In this document: positions 7,415-13,922 of the stretch, in pieces | How positions within the stretch are numbered: position 1 is the first letter of the stretch | How the letters are laid out: each line of letters opens with the position of its first letter | DNA from: an archaeon | GTDB lineage: Archaea; Aenigmatarchaeota; Aenigmatarchaeia; GW2011-AR5; GCA-2688965 | NCBI GenBank assembly: GCA_002688965.1 | Contig: NZEE01000023.1 | Span: forward strand, 1-14,994 | Direction: 5' to 3' | Length of the DNA: 14,994 bases | The notes under the pieces: model-generated | What the model was told of the DNA's origin: nothing | The model's database searches: none | What the model saw: the letters and a program-made list of their open reading frames with translations, nothing else | Translations under genes and position numbers: made by a program

Positions 7415-7467
7415 GCCCTATATGATTGAAAACATTAATTATAGAAACTTTTAATTTGGAGTAAAAT
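7415..7467 (+). other. 53-nt intergenic gap with a ribosome site
   Basis: This is the longest gap between genes. It is AT-rich and holds GGAG at 7458-7461, 6 nt before the ATG at 7468. No hairpin followed by a T-run was seen. A weak TTGAAA...TTTAAT pair (7426-7431, 7450-7455) would place transcription start on top of the ribosome site, so no promoter is called. Confidence 0.55.
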
Positions 7468-10128
7468 ATGAAAAACTGGTTTATTAAATTAAAAATAGCA
7501 TCATGTAAATCTGGGATTAATTCTTTAATCAAATTTTCTGATAGTTACGAGGATGACGAGTCAGAATATGTCTCAGATTTCATGTTGGGCGAGAGGTTTC
7601 AAGAGGAAGACTTTTTTGAGGAAGACTTCCGTAATCGTAGAAATGAGGAAGACTTCCGTAATCGTAGAACAGAGTCTCGTGAAGAATTTGAAATAGCACG
7701 TCCATCGAGGGACAAAATCGCTGTCTTCCCAGTAGAAGATTTGGTCGCCATACGAGGACTGATTGGTAAAAATATGATAGAAGATATTATGACGTATGCT
7801 AAGCTAATTCAGGACCCATTAAAAAAAGACATAGCGAATGAATTGTTCACAAAAATCCAGATGGATGTAGAGAATCGTTCACCTAAAATAAAAGCAAGCA
7901 TTAATGATTTTATAGCTGACGTGATATCTTCTAGTTTGGCAGTAAATAAAGATGTTGACACCTCTGATCTGGACAAGGAAATTGAGAATGAGAAAGGGAA
8001 ACCATCCGCCAATGTTGACGAATATAAGTTACTATCTCTTTTAAATAGACTAATTAAGATTAAGCTTAATAGCGAGATTAGGAATGGGTTGATCGACACT
8101 GTAGGTGAAGGTTCTTTAATGGGAGTTGAGCAATATGAGAGGGGTCACAGGCTTGTTAGTTTTGCAGATGATTTTTTTCGATCTGATGTAATTGATGAAC
8201 AAAACGGGGTAAAGTTTGTAGCGGAAAATGTTGGCGAAATGATTTTTATTACCACTAGAATGTTTAAAAGCATGTCCGATAGGGATCTTCATAATAAAGG
8301 CGATACAGTTGCCTCGTTCTTTAATAAACATAAGAAATATTTTCCAGAAAAAGAATATTATAGAGATATCTCAAAAGGGCAGTTAAGAATTCACAGTATC
8401 ATTAAAGATTATGATAAATATCTTGAGATCAATGGTGTTAAAAGAAGACTAATAATTCACTTAATTTTTATTCTCATGGACTTGGTGAATGTCGGAAATT
8501 CTGATATCATAGAATTCTGTGCAACAAGAATTGGTATTATGGCGAGAGAAAGCCAAAGGAGAAGATTCTTCATGGAAAATTCCGCTGATAGTAAAGATGA
8601 TGATACTGACATTAAAGAAATTGAAGAAAAAGGAATGTCTGATAAAGCCACATCACTTACGCATGAGATTGAAAAAAAGACTAAAAGACAACAAGATAAA
8701 GCGAAGCTTATATCAGATAATTTATTGAATTTTTATAATGGTTTGCTAGATGTATCTAACAAAATTAAGGGAGTTAAGAGTTTTTTAATATCAAAGATGA
8801 GTGGAATTTCAGGGTCTGATGGATATGTTAGTATCATAGATACTATGTTAGACGAATACGATAGTTCCATATCGGATATCGCTATAAGAATTCAGAATTC
8901 AATAAATAACAATTCAACTCCTGATGAGGTTGGCATGAGTGTAGCTTATATGAGTGATGACAAGGTTTCTTTTAAATTCAATAAGAATGAGGTAGTTCTT
9001 GATTCTCTTAATGACTTTGGATCATTTGATTTCTCTCCTGACATAGACTATCATTCAATGTATGAATCGGCTATTTCGTCAAATTTATATGTATCTAAAA
9101 ATAAATATGCTGCATTTTTAGGTGTAATGAACAGATTTTTATCTTCTAATAATAGTAAGCGCAAATTGAATGATTTTATACAGCAGATGTCTAATGATAA
9201 AATCATCACGAATTATTTTATATCTGGAATAAATAGGAGCACTGCTAAATCTACTCTTTTAATTGATAAATTAGTAGAACAGTTAAAAGACACAACGGGA
9301 CCTCTTAGTGATGCCGCTATCCACGGAGGGGACCCTTCTGATGATAGAAAAAGAATCTTAGAATCATTTATTTCAAATCCAGATGGTGGAGTGCTTTCTC
9401 TAAAGGATGCTGTCAGGGCGGCAATTGGTGGGCAGAGGTCAATTCAGAAGAAAAATACATCTAGGATTCTAGCAATAGAAACTATTAAATTTGGTCTTGA
9501 TGCTATGCAAGAATTGTATAATTCAAGCATCTCGATTACAGATGATAATGGTAATGTTTCTGAAAAGACAAGAGGTGATGATCCTGCAGTTAAAAGCATA
9601 TTGTCATCAATGCTAGTTGGCTTGGGAATCTCTAAGAGGATATGTAAGATAATGGGCATGATTTCTGATAAAAAGCATAAATATAACACAGGGGTGTCTT
9701 CTGTAGATACCGGCGTCGTTAAAACATATGATGAATTAATTAAAAGAATTGAGGAAAGAAGGGGGGATTTAGGGGGGAGCTTAGATCACATGTCTAATAG
9801 TGATGCCAAAAAGGCTATTAATCTTTATTTAAGGGTTTTTAATTTAGTAAAGCCAGACGGCAGCATTGATTTAGTAGAGCTAAAAGTTCATTGTTTAAAG
9901 CAAAAATATAGCGGAGGATCAGTAACTCCAGAAATGAGATCTGCCATTGTCAATCATGCCAGACAAGAAGGATCTTTAGATAGAGCCCTGTGGGGTCCCA
10001 CTTCGATTGGGAGAGAATTCGCTAAAAAAATAGTTTCTCATAAACCTGATAAAAAATCTAATATGGAGGTTTATACAGTAAGATTAGGCAATGTTATGAA
10101 GAATTTGGAGCTAATTAAGGTATTATGA
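7468..10128 (+). CDS. Unknown 886-aa phage protein with N-terminal repeat
   Basis: Largest gene here and not recognised as any family. The start has GGAG 6 nt upstream. The N-terminus (MKNWFIKLKIASCKS) could form an amphipathic helix. Residues 27-45 are acidic, followed by EEDFF and two 9-residue repeats EEDFRNRR[NT] (51-68). The rest is largely helical and highly charged, with alternating Lys/Glu stretches (for example around 375-410, KKDDDTD and EIEKKTKRQQDK), and long segments likely to form coiled or bundled helices. It contains few cysteines and no visible catalytic motif, signal peptide or membrane helix. It ends in an ATGA junction with the next gene. Length and position would suit a virion, scaffold or internal protein. 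An enzyme cannot be excluded, and no function is claimed. Confidence 0.72.
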   Translation: MKNWFIKLKIASCKSGINSLIKFSDSYEDDESEYVSDFMLGERFQEEDFFEEDFRNRRNEEDFRNRRTESREEFEIARPSRDKIAVFPVEDLVAIRGLIGKNMIEDIMTYAKLIQDPLKKDIANELFTKIQMDVENRSPKIKASINDFIADVISSSLAVNKDVDTSDLDKEIENEKGKPSANVDEYKLLSLLNRLIKIKLNSEIRNGLIDTVGEGSLMGVEQYERGHRLVSFADDFFRSDVIDEQNGVKFVAENVGEMIFITTRMFKSMSDRDLHNKGDTVASFFNKHKKYFPEKEYYRDISKGQLRIHSIIKDYDKYLEINGVKRRLIIHLIFILMDLVNVGNSDIIEFCATRIGIMARESQRRRFFMENSADSKDDDTDIKEIEEKGMSDKATSLTHEIEKKTKRQQDKAKLISDNLLNFYNGLLDVSNKIKGVKSFLISKMSGISGSDGYVSIIDTMLDEYDSSISDIAIRIQNSINNNSTPDEVGMSVAYMSDDKVSFKFNKNEVVLDSLNDFGSFDFSPDIDYHSMYESAISSNLYVSKNKYAAFLGVMNRFLSSNNSKRKLNDFIQQMSNDKIITNYFISGINRSTAKSTLLIDKLVEQLKDTTGPLSDAAIHGGDPSDDRKRILESFISNPDGGVLSLKDAVRAAIGGQRSIQKKNTSRILAIETIKFGLDAMQELYNSSISITDDNGNVSEKTRGDDPAVKSILSSMLVGLGISKRICKIMGMISDKKHKYNTGVSSVDTGVVKTYDELIKRIEERRGDLGGSLDHMSNSDAKKAINLYLRVFNLVKPDGSIDLVELKVHCLKQKYSGGSVTPEMRSAIVNHARQEGSLDRALWGPTSIGREFAKKIVSHKPDKKSNMEVYTVRLGNVMKNLELIKVL
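7603..7671 (+). repeat. In-frame tandem repeat (15 nt + 2 x 27 nt)
   Basis: Two 27-nt units, 7618-7644 and 7645-7671, are identical over the first 25 nt (GAGGAAGACTTCCGTAATCG then TAGAA). A shorter 15-nt leader (7603-7617) shares the first 11 nt, GAGGAAGACTT. The units encode EEDFRNRRN and EEDFRNRRT. They use CGT for arginine twice per unit, whereas AGA/AGG dominate elsewhere, which suggests a recent duplication. Reading frame is preserved. Confidence 0.9.
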
Positions 10129-10304
10129 ACGTAGTTTGTGAACATTGCAAGCAGTCTGTTGAGGAAAAAGACTTTTCAAAATTTGATATTAATTTTTTTG
10201 AAAAGAAGATTTATTGGCTTTGTTCTCTTTGTAAAAAAATGAATAGTTTGGATGTTGGTAGAAAAACAGAGGGTCCATATCCAAGGACAAGAGTTAGAAG
10301 ATAA
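10125..10304 (+). CDS. Small zinc-ribbon-like protein (59 aa)
   Basis: A short gene bracketed by two translational junctions. Its ATG at 10125 forms an ATGA overlap with the stop of the previous gene, and its TAA overlaps the next ATG by 1 nt (TAATG at 10302-10306). Residues C5/C8 (CEHC) and C33/C36 (CSLC) form two C-x2-C knuckles 24 residues apart, the layout of a zinc ribbon or treble-clef domain. A basic tail (PYPRTRVRR) could touch nucleic acid or a partner protein. Possible AAGG ribosome site at 10117-10120. It is likely to be a structural or adaptor protein rather than an enzyme, and its coupling to the actin-like gene two places downstream may be meaningful. The true partner is unknown. 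Confidence 0.8.
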   Translation: MNVVCEHCKQSVEEKDFSKFDINFFEKKIYWLCSLCKKMNSLDVGRKTEGPYPRTRVRR

Positions 10305-10939
10305 TGTATTATATAATGAATGTCACTAAGAAAGAGGTTTGTATATCAGACTTAAGACTTGTACTTCCACCTAAAAGAAGTATAGATATTGACAAGGTAT
10401 GTGATAGGTTGGATTCTGAGAGATCTAAAAGCTTGAAGACTGCAATAAAAAAAGGCTTTATCCGTGTTATGAAAAAAGACACTTGGTGGGGCGAAGCTAA
10501 AAATCCAGATAAACCTCTTGGTCCAGATGGAAGGGGTATAACCGAAAAGAATCTTGATGATTTTGGAAAAAGATTAGAAGACAAGCTTGCATCTCACATG
10601 AATAATATGATAAGTGGGATGTCACAGGGTGATGGGGGGTCTGATCCCGATGGTAAGGTAGACATAATAATTAGTCAATTAACAACGTTGTTGACTAATC
10701 TTCAAAATGCGCCACCATCATCACCAGTCCAGGAAGTTCATAATCATTATGGGGCTCAAAATATTGGAGATCCTCAGTATGACGAGATAGTAGATATGGA
10801 TCCAGAGACGCTTCTCAGGATGCATGAACAAACAGTTAAGAGGATGGCTAAAGATTCTGAATCTAAGGTTAGGACAGAAGATAAGAAAATAAAAAGTAAC
10901 GTTAATAGAAATATTGGCGAATTGGAAGATTTACTATGA
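10304..10939 (+). CDS. Unknown 211-aa protein with N-terminal domain shared with the GT at 111
   Basis: Not recognised as a known family. Residues 1-58 form a beta-beta-helix unit (N6, ISDLRLVLPP, SIDID, then KTAIKKGFIRVMKK) that resembles the N-terminus of the glycosyltransferase at 111. Residues 59-115 are Gly/Asp/Pro-rich with a WWGEAKNPDKPLGPDGRG segment and look flexible. Residues 118-135 form a hydrophobic helix (IIISQLTTLLTNLQ). A short conserved-looking motif, VHNHYG (145-150), lies in a proline-rich linker. The C-terminal 50 residues are charged helix, probably a coil. It is joined to neighbours by TAATG upstream and ATGA downstream, so it is probably made with the actin-like ATPase and could be its adaptor. 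That role is inferred from position, not sequence. Confidence 0.75.
   Translation: MYYIMNVTKKEVCISDLRLVLPPKRSIDIDKVCDRLDSERSKSLKTAIKKGFIRVMKKDTWWGEAKNPDKPLGPDGRGITEKNLDDFGKRLEDKLASHMNNMISGMSQGDGGSDPDGKVDIIISQLTTLLTNLQNAPPSSPVQEVHNHYGAQNIGDPQYDEIVDMDPETLLRMHEQTVKRMAKDSESKVRTEDKKIKSNVNRNIGELEDLL
10671..10698. repeat. Imperfect inverted repeat inside a coding region
   Basis: TTAGTCAA (10671-10678) and TTGACTAA (10691-10698) are exact reverse complements, and the 12 nt between them contain CAACGTTG (10683-10690), itself a palindrome. The whole could fold as an 8-bp stem topped by a shorter stem. It lies within codons for the hydrophobic helix of the 211-aa protein. Confidence 0.7.
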
Positions 10940-12009
10940 GCGAAAAACAAAAAGAAGATAGAATAGTAGGTTTTGACATTGGAACAATGTTTTGTCAAAT
11001 GTCAGAATCATCAGGAGATGATGTTAATGTAAAAATTATAAGAAATGCTTTTGTTGAAATGGTAGAAGCAGAAGATGTTGAGGAGGTTCTAAAAAGAAAC
11101 AATTGGCAGTATGTAAAAGATTCTGATAAGTTCTATGTAATAGGTGAAGATTCAATGCAAGTGGCAAGAATGTTTCCAGGAAAGGTAGAAATTAGACGTC
11201 CACTCCAGCATGGAGTCTTAAATAAAGATGAGCCTAAAAAGATGTTAGTTTTATCTGAGATAATCAAATCCACATTAGGCGAGGCTCCAACAGAGAATAG
11301 TGTACTTTGCACCTGTATTTCATCTGAGTGCGTAGATGGAGGTCACGATAATACTTTTCATAAAGCAAGACTTAGAAGTATGTTTACTCGTTTTGGATGG
11401 AAGGTAAAGATAATTGAGGAAGGCTTGGCTGTTATTTTAAATGAGAGACCTACATTTACTGATTCTGATGGTAATGAAGTTCCATATAGTGGGCTTGGTG
11501 TGTCGTTTGGAGCGGGAAAGGTTAACTGCGTTCTCGCATATAAGGGTCTGCAAATCATAGGAATGTCAGTGCAGAGGTCTGGAGATTGGATTGACGAGCA
11601 AGTATCTGGTCAAACTGGCACCCCCATATCTCAGGTTATATCTAAGAAAGAAAAAGATTTAGATTTTAACGACATTGACTATGATGATGATGTTTTGTTC
11701 GCTCTTGATGCGTACTATGAAGCAGCAATTAAATATGTTATGAAGCATTTGGCGAGAAAATTCTCCGAAGTAAAAAGTCAATTTGATGCTCCATTACAAA
11801 TGGTTATTGCAGGCGGGACAAGTATGCCAAAGGGTTTTGATAAGAAGGTTGAAAGAACTGTTAAAAACATGGACTTACCTTTTGAGATCGCGTCTGTTCA
11901 TAGAGCTGAAATGCCACGAAATAGTGTAACCCAAGGTCTGTTAACTCAGGCAACCATTACATACAATAAGCTTAAGAAGGGAAAAATTACAGAGAGAGAT
12001 CTTGATTAA
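10936..12009 (+). CDS. Actin/MreB/ParM-fold ATPase
   Basis: Residue motifs match the actin-HSP70-sugar kinase ATP fold. Phosphate-1 loop is FDIGT (13-17), phosphate-2 is VSFGAGKVNCVL (189-200) followed by GDWIDEQV (216-223), and the adenosine motif is IAGGTSMPKGF (291-301). The intervening EEGLAVIL (161-168) resembles the MreB connector helix. There is no N-terminal amphipathic helix or transmembrane segment, so it is more like a plasmid-type filament protein than membrane-bound MreB. Phage-encoded actin-like proteins can organise replication or segregate DNA. The GDWIDEQ segment before a variable acidic loop (238-252) would be a place for filament contacts. It is translated with the adaptor-like gene via an ATGA overlap and abuts the next gene as TAATG. 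A sugar-kinase or HSP70-like ATPase is the main alternative, but size and motifs favour actin. Confidence 0.82.
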   Translation: MSEKQKEDRIVGFDIGTMFCQMSESSGDDVNVKIIRNAFVEMVEAEDVEEVLKRNNWQYVKDSDKFYVIGEDSMQVARMFPGKVEIRRPLQHGVLNKDEPKKMLVLSEIIKSTLGEAPTENSVLCTCISSECVDGGHDNTFHKARLRSMFTRFGWKVKIIEEGLAVILNERPTFTDSDGNEVPYSGLGVSFGAGKVNCVLAYKGLQIIGMSVQRSGDWIDEQVSGQTGTPISQVISKKEKDLDFNDIDYDDDVLFALDAYYEAAIKYVMKHLARKFSEVKSQFDAPLQMVIAGGTSMPKGFDKKVERTVKNMDLPFEIASVHRAEMPRNSVTQGLLTQATITYNKLKKGKITERDLD

Positions 12010-12740
12010 TGGGATATGCTACCCCTACTCTTGTAAAGAGAGTCATTGCTCAGTCGATGACAACCTCTACTTCTGATACGCTAGATTCAAAGGGTCTATT
12101 GGTTAACTTTGGAAATCAGTTTGATAGCAATTTAATTACAGACGACATTCTAAACGAACATATTAGAAATGCAGACATGACAGTTAATGGGTCATTAAAT
12201 GAAATGTATAAGACTCCACTAAGGGAATATGCAGATCTAGAATTAGCACTGTCAGTGGATATAGATGCTTATAATGTTGATGTAATATTCTCATCACCAC
12301 AAGCTGGAGTGTTAGTTCCTGGAGACATAATTGTTTTATCAGACGGAATAAGTCAAGAAACTCATTCTGTTATGTCTATTATTAACGATTTTACCATAGA
12401 GACGACTGATGAAGTTTCATATGTGTATTCTGCAAGCTCTACTAGGGTTTTAAGGATTAGATACCCAGATCCAATTCCATTAATATCTGCACAATTAACA
12501 GCAGCTAATATATATGACAAGTATTTTGCATCTCAGGCTAGTCCAAATATTTCTGATTTTGGAAAGACCATGAGGAGTATTGCGACAAACTCTCTTAATA
12601 ATGTATTAAATGGTAGAACTATATTGCATGGACAGATGAGGGTTGGAAATAGGTTCTTCAACTCAAATCTTCAGGATAGGTACAGCCTACCTGCTGCTGC
12701 CGATCAAGATAATAGTAGAGATCTTCCTGGATTAGCTTAG
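12009..12740 (+). CDS. Head-tail adaptor-like protein (gp6/DUF1320-like) with beta insert
   Basis: Residues 1-75 resemble the helical half of small phage head-tail adaptors: MGYATPTLVKRVIAQS, LITDDILNEHIRNADMTVNG, then SLNEMYKTPL. This matches the family's D-x3-L-x2-A-I/x-x-A-D layout ahead of Y-x-x-P. It resumes after a beta insert with PIPLISAQLTAANIYDKYF (155-173). The insert at 78-150 is a small beta-barrel (VPGDIIVLSDG, SVMSIINDFTIETTD, RVLRI) whose sequence pattern recurs twice in the protein at 13019. The C-terminal 65 residues are polar. Adaptor proteins of this sort form a ring between portal and tail. The start is TAATG-coupled to the actin-like gene. The assignment rests on pattern, not on exact motif matches, so the family should be taken as likely rather than proven. 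Confidence 0.6.
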   Translation: MGYATPTLVKRVIAQSMTTSTSDTLDSKGLLVNFGNQFDSNLITDDILNEHIRNADMTVNGSLNEMYKTPLREYADLELALSVDIDAYNVDVIFSSPQAGVLVPGDIIVLSDGISQETHSVMSIINDFTIETTDEVSYVYSASSTRVLRIRYPDPIPLISAQLTAANIYDKYFASQASPNISDFGKTMRSIATNSLNNVLNGRTILHGQMRVGNRFFNSNLQDRYSLPAAADQDNSRDLPGLA

Positions 12741-12742
12741 AA

Positions 12743-13009
12743 ATGGACAACAAAGACAACGCAGGTAAAGAGTTTTTATCTTTTTTGGACAGCCTTCACA
12801 GTACATATTTTAGTGGAATGTTATTTAGTGGATCTCCTGTAGCATCGTCAAGAGAGGAAGCATTAATGGATGTTGATGTGAATAAATTTCTAAATAAGAA
12901 ATACGACATTAATATTGTCGATAAAGATGATGAATATGTGTCTTCTTTTATGGAGAGGATAATTGAGAGAATGACGGATGACAACATGAAAAATATACAT
13001 TTTGACTAG
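12743..13009 (+). CDS. Unknown small phage protein (88 aa)
   Basis: Not recognised. It starts 2 nt after the preceding stop and ends 9 nt before the next gene, so it belongs to the structural operon. The sequence is charged and mainly helical (GKEFLSFLDSLH at 9-20, FMERIIERMTDDNM at 69-82) with acidic residues in the centre. No membrane segment, signal peptide or cysteine. There is no good ribosome site, so translation is probably coupled. It may be a small virion or assembly protein, but nothing beyond position supports this. Confidence 0.68.
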   Translation: MDNKDNAGKEFLSFLDSLHSTYFSGMLFSGSPVASSREEALMDVDVNKFLNKKYDINIVDKDDEYVSSFMERIIERMTDDNMKNIHFD

Positions 13010-13018
13010 CGATAAATT

Positions 13019-13921
13019 ATGGAACAAATATTAGATAGTGTTAGAAAGATTATAAAGAGATGGGTTAGTTCTGAAAGTGAACTAACTGCGGACGCCAATC
13101 CAGGAGATACGTCTATATATGTAGATAATGCTCTTAGATTCAAAAGAGGAGAAAAATGCCTACTTACAGACGGAACTCATTATGAATATCCATTTACAAT
13201 TTCTAGTGTTGTAAGTAATAATATTATTGAGGTAGAAGAGCCTGTAAGGAATAACGGATGGACAGTTGATAATAATGTTACATTAAGAAAATCCATAAAT
13301 GGACAAATGGTTCATGCAGTATATCTTGGAGATCCGTCGGTAATACCTAGATTTCCAGCAATCACAGTAAATGGGACATCTAGGTCATCTGAGTGGACAA
13401 CTCTCGAGACGACAACAGAAAAATATAGTGTTGAAATTACAGCATATGTTGAAGACTCTACTCATGAAGATGGATATAGGACACTTCTTCATCTTACAGA
13501 TATAATACAAAAAGGGCTAAAAAGGAATATTTTTCCACTCGTTGGAGAGAAGGCATTTGTTGATTTAGCCGCCGATCTTGTTAGTGAAGAAACATTTATA
13601 AAGCTAACAGACACTTCTGGGATAGAGGAAGGGCAGCTAATTGTTCTTGAAGATAAATTTAAAGGTCAAGATCTTAGGGTTAAAACTGTAGTTGATGGTT
13701 CTACAATAGAGGTTACCGGTAAGGTTGCTGGTGAGTATCTATTGATTGATGATCCACGTATCATTTTGGTAGATCGTTTTCTTTATAAATCTTGGCCATC
13801 AGAAATCGACTTTGGTTTTATACATAAAGAAACTCTTTTGAAAGCTGGAAAAATCAACTGGTCAGCAGAAGAAATTGAAGTTCAGGGCACTATTGGCTGG
13901 GGAGACGCTCCGTCAAGATAA
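13019..13921 (+). CDS. Tail-terminator-like protein with two beta modules
   Basis: Residues about 96-170 show the pattern of phage tail-completion or terminator proteins: RFPAITVNG, then EWTTLETTTEKYSVEITAYVED and a helix (YRTLLHLTDIIQKGLKR). A closing strand FIHKETLLKAGKINWSAEEIEVQG follows (267-290). Such proteins cap the tail tube at the neck. Two copies of a small beta module are present, A at 20-90 (LTADANPGD, KCLLTDG, ISSVVSNNIIEV) and B at 183-250 (GQLIVLED, RVKTVVDGSTIEV, PRIILVD). They resemble the insert in the adaptor-like protein at 12009. The start lies 9 nt after the previous stop without a clear ribosome site. It is followed 1 nt later by another glycosyltransferase. Neighbours and pattern make a neck role likely. 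Exact family is uncertain. Confidence 0.6.
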   Translation: MEQILDSVRKIIKRWVSSESELTADANPGDTSIYVDNALRFKRGEKCLLTDGTHYEYPFTISSVVSNNIIEVEEPVRNNGWTVDNNVTLRKSINGQMVHAVYLGDPSVIPRFPAITVNGTSRSSEWTTLETTTEKYSVEITAYVEDSTHEDGYRTLLHLTDIIQKGLKRNIFPLVGEKAFVDLAADLVSEETFIKLTDTSGIEEGQLIVLEDKFKGQDLRVKTVVDGSTIEVTGKVAGEYLLIDDPRIILVDRFLYKSWPSEIDFGFIHKETLLKAGKINWSAEEIEVQGTIGWGDAPSR

Positions 13922-13922
13922 T

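Noticed and set aside
7426..7455. TTGAAA and TTTAAT as a sigma70-like promoter before the 886-aa gene
   Set aside because: Transcription would begin on the ribosome site of the gene, and both boxes are ordinary in AT-rich DNA.
8059..8070. 12-nt palindrome ATTAAGCTTAAT
   Set aside because: Lies in the coding region of the 886-aa protein with no partner repeat; likely chance.
8519..8728. Plus-strand 69-codon frame inside the 886-aa gene
   Set aside because: Out of frame with a long intact gene, lysine-rich by reading AT-rich codons in the wrong frame, and lacks a ribosome site.
12904..12920. CGACA/TGTCG inverted repeat
   Set aside because: Only 5-bp arms and inside a small gene; no support for a binding site.
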